From assembly GCF_003945595.2 (NCBI RefSeq), contig NW_024104421.1:372001-436000 (forward strand): a stretch of 64,000 bases of DNA. Reading direction: 5' to 3'. The notes under the pieces are model-generated. The model was not told the origin of the DNA. It did not search any database and saw only the letters and a list, made by a program, of their open reading frames with translations. Source of the stretch: Pipra filicauda (lineage: Eukaryota; Chordata; Aves; Passeriformes; Pipridae). Both the position numbers and the translations under genes were made by a program. This document shows positions 58,901 through 64,000 of the stretch, one piece after another. The stretch's first letter is position 1, and every line of letters starts with the position of its first letter.

Positions 58901-61900
58901 AGTGGTTGATAGCAAGTTCAGTTCAATACGTACCAATATTGCTCATAAGAAATGAACAAACCAGCAATATAGGATTTAATAAAAAATTAGGAGAAATATT
59001 GACGTGGTTATTTGGGAAAAGGAGAGGTGGAAATGTAAAAATTGCTTAAAAATAATTCACAAAGTAAAGTCTTCTGTACTGCCTATTCTAATCACTGTCA
59101 ATTTTTTTCCACAGATATTTCTCGGTGCATTGTCTTTTGTTTATTTTGCTAAAGCACTGTCAGGAAGTTATCTAAAAAGTACTATCACACAAATAGAAAG
59201 AAGATTTGATATCCCTTCCTCTTTGGTTGGCGTTATCGATGGAAGTTTTGAAATTGGTACGTGCTGTAGAAACCCATTTTTATTCTCAGTAAAAAAGAAT
59301 GATGCAATTTGTTGTGAAGAATGATTGTACAAATCTCCTTGAGCCATTAAAACTGAGCAAGATTACCCTAGTAAAAATCAGTGGGACTGTCAGTATGATT
59401 ACTTTGGATAGCATCGGGTTGGTTGCTAATACAAGAAATTAGGCATAGTCCTTGTGATTTGTTAAGCTTAGTGTCTGGCTAATAATTACTAACAGAAATT
59501 TTGACTGTTAAATGAGAATTTACCTGCACAGATTTATGCTTTCTCTTTGCTTTTGTCAGTAATCTACCTCCCCTGCAAGTGTTTACCTGTTATAATTTAT
59601 TAAGCAGCAGGAGTACAAACCTCTAACTGTAATCTACATTTATTTTCCAGTCCATCTCCTTCCCTGTGTACTAAAGTTTCCAGCAAGACATTGTCTCTTA
59701 CGATTTCAGATTAGTGAATTTATCTCATTGGAGTGTGGTACTCATGGGAATGAAATCTTAGCCTAAGTATATAAAACTCTGTTTGATTCCCCCTTTTCCT
59801 GCTTTTTTGGTGATTTGCTCTCTTCAGCTGACACAGTCCTTCTCCTCTTTTCCAGCTGTTTATCCAAAAGTTTATGGTTTTCTTATCACAGAAGGCATTG
59901 GGTTCCTGTAGAATGCCTGGAAAGAGGGAGAAAGAGCAACCCCAGACCATCAGCCCTCTCTCCCTGAAAACACTGCCTATACCACATACTAGGAGTGGTT
60001 ATTTTAGGGGATCTCTTATCAACAAGCAGTAAAACTCAGTTTTCCTTTTGTACTCTCGAAGGGAACCTCCTAATCATAATTCTTGTAAGCTACTTTGGAG
60101 CAAAGCTTCACAGGCCAAGAATAATTGGAGCAGGCTGCTTAATTATGTCAGCTGGAACATTCCTAATTGCGATGCCCCAGTTCTTCATGGGACGGTAAGT
60201 GCAAAGAGATCAGCATTTTACAGCTGGGCTGTGCACACTGAATGGCAGCTCACTAAAATATTCAGGCATTGATTATGAAGATCCCCGTAGAAATATGCAT
60301 ATGTGGATGTTGTTACTTAATCTGATATTTTTCCTGAAAGGACTTATTCCTGTGGAGCAAATAATTTAACATATATACTATCTCAGTTGTAATCAGCTTG
60401 TTGTTTTATTAGTCTGTGATCTTGACTGGCCACATTTTGACACGGTTTAGGAATTGTTGAAGCATCAGTGAAGAAGTGATGACTAAACTCAGGATGAAAT
60501 TTGCACTTAAGTGCTATAGGCCTACCTGGTATTAACAGATCCGATTGCTTTTTCTTATCAGTTCTTATAAACAAATATAACTTTGTTTTTTTAAACAGAT
60601 ATCGCTATGAAAGATTCCCTTCCACCATCAACTCGACTGTTAACATCTCTCCATGTCTGCAGGATAAAAGCCAAACTCCACTCACATCCTTGGAAAAGTC
60701 TCAAGCAAAAATAAATGAAGGTGAGAGAGATCTCTGTTAAATATTGTGATAAGCACCCTAAAATATATCACAAGGCTTTAAAAGGCTCATGCACTACTTA
60801 ATCAGAAAGCAAAAAAAAAAAAAAAAAGGAAAAAAAAGAAAATCAGATTAATATTTCCCACAGAAAAGACTGGCTGAGGCAAGTGTATTCAAAATAAATG
60901 TATAACTGCCCGAGAGTTCTTTTCGGGCTGCAGCCTTTCCTCCAGCTTTACTTTCTCCTTCAGCAACTTTCTGCAGCTCTGTGTTTTGCAGAAACACCAG
61001 TCTCCCATGGGGTCCTTGGAAAGTCTTGGTGTTTCCTTTGCTGGGAAATCATAGAATCATAGAATCAAAGACCTCTGAGATCATCAAGTCCAACCCTTGA
61101 TCCAACACCGCCTTAGTTACCAGACCATGGCACTGATGCCACATCTGGTTTCATCCTAAAAACCTCTGAGGACGGTGAATCCACCACTTCCCTGGGCAGC
61201 CCATTCCAATGTCTGATTACCCTCTCTGTAAAGAATTTCTTCTTACTATTCAGCCTAAACCTCTCCTGGCACAGCTTAAGGCCATGCCCTCTTGTCCTAC
61301 TGCTGGTTGTGTGGGAGAAGAGACCAACCCCCACCTGGCTACACCCTCCTGTCAGGGAGTTGTAGAGAATGATGAGGTCTCCCCTGAGCCTTCTCTTCTC
61401 CAGGCTGAACAGCCCCAGCTCCCTCAGCCTCTTCTCAAAAGACTTGTGTTCAAATCCCTTCACCAGCCTTGTTGCTCTTCTCTGGACCTGCTCCAGCCCC
61501 TCAATATCCTTCCTGAACTGAGGGGCCCAGAGCTGGACACAGTAGTGGAAATATGTCTTCAGATCCTCAGCCTGCTGGAAAGAGCCATTGGGTCTCCCAG
61601 CCTGCAGACTCTGCTTCTTGTTTCTCTCCCTGCCTGTTGACCCTGTTTTGCACACCACAGAGCTGTGTCCCTGCTGGATGCATTGAGTTCCTCGTGGGGA
61701 AGGAACTTTCCTCCCCTATGCCTGGCAAATCAGACCCTCTATGTGTCCCAAAATGTGTGTATGTTTGCATCCCCACACCTGTGGATTAAATGTGGCCAGC
61801 AGTGCTTACTATCATCAATGTTTCCCAAATCTTTCCATCAGGGGATCCCAGTTTTGGTTAGAAAAAAGTGAAAAAGTTTTCTAAAATGGGACGTGGTGAC

Positions 61901-63214
61901 AAATTTATAAAATCAGTGAACTCCTAGTATCTTTGAGGCAGTTTGTGCTAAAAATATTTCCACTTAAGCTGATTGGGTTAAAATTACCATCCCCGCACTT
62001 CCCAGTTTTCCTTCTGTTTTTCCCAATTTAGAATTATTTTAGAAAACCTGTGCATTCAGTGTCAAACTGGCATGAAAAGCATATAATTGCTGTCTCTTGT
62101 TATGTATTCAGGATGTGAAAAGGAAGCAGGCTCTTCCATGTGGATCTACGTTTTACTTGGAAATCTTTTGCGTGGAATAGGTGAAACCCCTATCCAGCCT
62201 CTGGGAATTACATACATTGATGATTATGCCATAGAAGAGAACGCTGCCTTATATATTGGTAAAATAAATATTACTTATTTTCCTAATGGATTTTTCCCCA
62301 GAGGAAAGGGAGTCATTCCAAATAATGGAATGAGTGTTATTGAATTAACTTGCCCTGATTGTTTTGTTTGCATAATTTCCAATATTAAAATTTATTTAAG
62401 TCATGTACACTCAAGGGACCAAGTTCCCCTTTAATTATACCAGCAGTTCCATTATCTTAATTTGATGAAAGAATTTGACCTTAGGTTCCTGCTGTTCTCC
62501 TAATCTTCCTAATTCTTCTGGATGTGGACTGCTGAGCCTCTGTGCACATTCAGTTCTCTGGAAAGTGATAAAAACATGCTCTTTCAAGCACTTAAAATAG
62601 AATTTTAGCAGGCGTTCAAAACATTGCCTCCAGATTCCAGCAGAATTATAAACAATAGTGCTGAGGCTTTAGAAAGTTGGTATCACTGCTTTCTTGTGTT
62701 CATTACCTGACCTCTGCACATTCACCTGGAATATTACCAAAAAATTCCTTCCCCATCAGCATCCTGTCTTGACAAGTTTCCAGCCTGGTAACTGGCAAAA
62801 ACTCAGGTTCTCTCTGTAAAAGATTCAGTCTTCCCAGACGAATTTTGAAAATTCACAGTATTCAGAAAGTTTGGCTGAGGGTGTAGGGAAATGTTATTAT
62901 TGGATACCAAAATAATGGTATTTTTCAGCCTATTCAGAGTCCCACCTCAGCCTAAAGTGATCACTTAAATAATTGCCATTTGCTTTCCAGTTACTTTAAT
63001 GTATTTAGCTAAAGAGTTTCTAGCACTTACAGATGGCATACTCTGCTTTTAGGTGCAGAAGAACCAGTGCTCTTTTTGACTTGGGAGTGTAACAGTCCCC
63101 TATTTCTTATTCCAGGCTGTGTACAGACAGTGGCAATTATAGGGCCAATATTTGGCTTTCTTCTGGGATCCCTGTGTGCCAAACTTTATGTTGACATAGG
63201 CTTCGTAGATCTGG
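55772..63214 (+). CDS. SLCO1C1: Solute carrier organic anion transporter 1C1 (OATP1C1), first six coding exons; gene continues past window
   Basis: OATP1C1 is a 12-transmembrane carrier that moves thyroxine and sulphated or conjugated organic anions, notably at the brain barriers. Six exons with matching phases give 257 codons from the start Met. The N-terminus [20 protein letters not shown] aligns with human MDTSSKENIQLF and its following residues, separating it from the OATP1A and 1B members. Hydrophobic segments: TM1 [22 protein letters not shown]2 in [16 protein letters not shown]3 in [20 protein letters not shown]4 near [19 protein letters not shown]5 in [18 protein letters not shown]. 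An extracellular loop carries NST and NIS glycosylation sequons. The OATP superfamily signature (D-x-RW-x-GAWW) lies beyond the window. Position next to PDE3A agrees with human synteny. Confidence 0.93.
55893..55894 (+). promoter_or_regulatory. Decoy splice donor inside SLCO1C1 coding exon 1
   Basis: GAG|GTATAAAG is as good a donor as the one eight bases later, but its use would shift the frame into exon 2. It is noted because it can mislead gene prediction. Confidence 0.4.
55922..56093 (+). repeat. Duplicated intronic segment, copy 1
   Basis: Starting 'attccagtagg' and ending '...ggcaatattccag', it aligns along its length with copy 2 at 57104-57290. Shared blocks include attccagtagg, tagaaaa.ctcttttt, tttttc, cttcag.tctgt.tttgcct and caatat.cag. 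By eye about two thirds of positions agree. Confidence 0.65.
56784..56887 (+). pseudogene. Orphan terminal-exon-like segment, possibly from a lost SLCO1 paralogue
   Basis: A very strong acceptor (TTTTCTCTCTCTCTC... ending ctactttcag at 56783) precedes a frame that, if entered after one base of a Gly/Asp-type codon, reads [20 protein letters not shown] and [14 protein letters not shown] then TAA. AATAAA follows at 56963. The look is that of a short last exon encoding a hydrophilic C-terminal tail. The opening resembles the remembered human OATP1B1 tail (DINASENGS...LES). No other exon of such a gene is seen upstream. Alternatives are an unused cryptic exon or chance. The function is not established. 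Confidence 0.4.
56963..56968 (+). promoter_or_regulatory. AATAAA poly(A) signal after the orphan terminal exon
   Basis: The hexamer lies 76 bases beyond the TAA. This is a natural distance for a terminal exon with a short 3' UTR. Confidence 0.4.
57104..57290 (+). repeat. Duplicated intronic segment, copy 2
   Basis: This is the second, more AT-rich copy of the segment at 55922. It is expanded by the 19-base T run at 57130-57148. It has the same orientation and lies 136 bases after the AATAAA of the terminal-exon-like segment. Confidence 0.65.
59115..59256 (+). CDS. SLCO1C1: SLCO1C1 coding exon 2 (TM1)
   Basis: The acceptor aatttttttccacag is followed by [20 protein letters not shown], then [19 protein letters not shown] and VIDGSFEIG. 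The second half is identical to human OATP1C1. It ends one base into Gly at the donor G|GTACGT. Confidence 0.96.
59257..60061 (+). other. SLCO1C1 intron between coding exons 2 and 3
   Basis: This is an 805-bp intron with no recognised gene or repeat. Confidence 0.7.
60062..60194 (+). CDS. SLCO1C1: SLCO1C1 coding exon 3 (TM2-TM3)
   Basis: After acceptor tttgtactctcgaag the frame reads [20 protein letters not shown], then [20 protein letters not shown] and FMG, matching human [20 protein letters not shown]. The donor is CG|GTAAGT and the phase matches the next exon. Confidence 0.96.
60195..60598 (+). other. SLCO1C1 intron between coding exons 3 and 4
   Basis: This is a 404-bp AT-rich intron with nothing recognised in it. 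Confidence 0.7.
60599..60720 (+). CDS. SLCO1C1: SLCO1C1 coding exon 4 (extracellular loop)
   Basis: The acceptor tttttttaaacag is followed by [20 protein letters not shown] and [18 protein letters not shown]. Human reads EQYKYERYSPSSNSTLSISPC, so the NST sequon and the Cys are kept and a second sequon (NIS) is present. The donor is G|GTGAGA. Confidence 0.95.
60721..62111 (+). other. SLCO1C1 intron between coding exons 4 and 5
   Basis: The intron contains an A-rich tract at 60811-60840 and an antisense CR1 fragment at 61048-61552. The rest shows nothing recognised. Confidence 0.75.
61048..61552 (-). mobile_element. CR1 LINE 3' fragment, reverse orientation
   Basis: It starts with the inverted CR1 tail (atcatagaatcatagaatc). 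On the minus strand it encodes the ORF2 C-terminus: [20 protein letters not shown], then [20 protein letters not shown] and [20 protein letters not shown], through [18 protein letters not shown]. The frame is open over more than 140 codons, so it is a relatively young, 5'-truncated copy. It is not a host gene. Confidence 0.93.
62112..62258 (+). CDS. SLCO1C1: SLCO1C1 coding exon 5 (TM4)
   Basis: After acceptor ttatgtattcag the frame reads [20 protein letters not shown], then [20 protein letters not shown] and [10 protein letters not shown]. Human reads [20 protein letters not shown]. The donor is G|GTAAAA. Confidence 0.96.
62259..63115 (+). other. SLCO1C1 intron between coding exons 5 and 6
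   Basis: This is an 857-bp intron with no recognised gene or repeat. Confidence 0.7.
63116..63214 (+). CDS. SLCO1C1: SLCO1C1 coding exon 6 (TM5)
   Basis: The acceptor ttcttattccag completes Gly. The frame reads [20 protein letters not shown], then [12 protein letters not shown], nearly identical to human [20 protein letters not shown] and GFVNL. The donor is G|GTAAGT. The next exon, expected to carry the GAWW signature, lies outside the window. Confidence 0.96.
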
Positions 63215-64000
63215 GTAAGTCAGGAAACTCGGGTTTCAAAAATTCAGTCAGGCTCCAAAATTCCTATTTTGGGCCAAGAACTATCTGGTTATGCATAAGG
63301 GGCTAACAGGAGCAGAACAGGCGCATGGTGTGACTCTTGGGGATGGTCCTGTGCAGGGCTCGATGATCCTAATGGGTCCCTTCCAGCTCAGCATATTCTG
63401 TAATTATGAAATAAAAAGGATGACAGCAATAGAGTGGTCCATTCAGAAAAGGCTGACAAAAAGGATGGTTGTGGAGGAATTAGAAGATCTGACTCTTCCT
63501 CAGTCCCAGCAAGCCTGCAGCAGGTGCCTCCAAGAGATGCCCTGGGGAGGAGACTCAGGGGAGACAGCAGGTGCCAGGAGGAGGCAAGACTGAGGCTCAG
63601 GATTTGTGTGTGCATTTTTTAGTATCCTGTTGTTGCCTGGAAACATAGTTTGGCAGTGGGCACTGGGTCTCCTGATTGCCTTCTGCCTGAGAAAACGCTT
63701 TCCACCCTGTTTTTCCTTGGGGCTTTTGTACAGAACAGCCTGACCGGGAGCAAGGGAGTGGCCACCTGGACTACCCCATCTCCCGGGCCTTGCAGCATCT
63801 CTGGGGATGTGCGAGCGGCACAGCAGTGTCAGGGCCAGGCTGCTGCTGTGTCACAGCAATCAGCAAGTCCTTGTTGCATCCCCACAGCTGCTCTTGTAAC
63901 ACCCTCAGAGACGCACAGTTAAACCTGGTGAGGCGGGAACAGACTCCTGCAGAGAAAGTCCCTGAAAAACCACCTTCCTTGTTATCAGCACTCTCGAAAA
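63215..64000 (+). other. SLCO1C1 intron after coding exon 6, incomplete
   Basis: The intron runs off the right edge. It contains a short CR1 fragment at 63310-63412 and GC-richer sequence without a recognised gene. Confidence 0.7.
63310..63412 (+). mobile_element. Short CR1 3' terminal fragment
   Basis: The segment gctcgatgatcctaatgggt, then cccttccagctcagcatatt and ctgtaattatga, matches the CR1 subfamily tail 'gatccttgtgggtcccttcc' and 'actcagcatattctatg'. Only the last 100 bp or less is present. Confidence 0.7.

Larger units (their letters stand above)
55901..59114 (+). other. SLCO1C1 first intron after the start codon, carrying duplication remnants
   Basis: The intron contains a terminal-exon-like segment (56784-56968) and two diverged copies of one sequence (55922-56093 and 57104-57290), each listed separately. 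It also has a 19-base T run at 57130-57148. The stretch 57.3-59.1 kb shows no recognised gene or repeat. Confidence 0.65.

Noticed and set aside
61113..61658. A 181-codon minus-strand frame as a possible host gene
   Set aside because: It encodes the C-terminal part of CR1 ORF2 and ends in the CR1 tail, so it is a mobile-element remnant.

Overview
The window is vertebrate genomic DNA, most probably from a bird. It is intron-rich with GT-AG splice sites, the exons encode well-known vertebrate proteins, and the dispersed repeats are dominated by CR1 LINEs in avian style, including the tail resembling 'gatgatcttagaggtc' and the 'atcatagaatcatagaatc' 3' end. A few old MIR-like SINE remnants are also present. 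A non-avian archosaur or turtle cannot be excluded by eye. No tRNA, rRNA, CRISPR or bacterial feature was seen.

Two protein-coding genes lie head to tail on the + strand. Positions 1-35366 hold the 3' thirteen coding exons of PDE3A (cGMP-inhibited cAMP phosphodiesterase 3A), equivalent to exons 4-16 of the 16-exon human gene. They splice into one uninterrupted 719-codon frame ending at the natural stop. They cover the phospho-regulatory linker, the complete HD-type catalytic domain with both metal-binding His motifs and the PDE3-specific insert, and the acidic/basic C-terminal tail. A long, AT-rich 3' UTR probably follows to about 44.8 kb. Positions 55755-63214 hold coding exons 1-6 (exons 2-7 if a non-coding first exon exists) of SLCO1C1 (OATP1C1, a thyroxine and organic-anion transporter). 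These run from the start codon through about transmembrane segment 5, and the gene continues beyond the right edge. PDE3A followed by SLCO1C1 is the same order as on human 12p12, so this is conserved synteny.

Between the genes (about 44.8-55.75 kb) I recognise no gene. The spacer has one rearranged CR1 LINE (52.14-53.33 kb), a MIR remnant and a long polypyrimidine tract. Other repeats are CR1 copies at 0-0.46, 28.2, 61.0-61.6 and 63.3 kb, MIR-like remnants at 23.2 and 32.6 kb, a 3 x 32-bp tandem repeat (22.86 kb) and a 5 x 40-bp minisatellite joined to a poly(A) run and a CR1 tail (27.09-27.37 kb).

The most interesting observation is inside the first large intron of SLCO1C1. A well-formed terminal-exon-like segment (strong acceptor, 34-residue open frame with OATP1-like C-terminal features, stop, nearby AATAAA) is followed by a diverged second copy of the intron sequence lying just after coding exon 1. 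Together these look like the scar of an ancient tandem SLCO1 duplication followed by deletion and fusion. Next in interest are two splicing oddities around PDE3A exon 8: an in-frame upstream acceptor that would add 53 codons, and a displaced weak donor that inserts seven residues just before the catalytic region.
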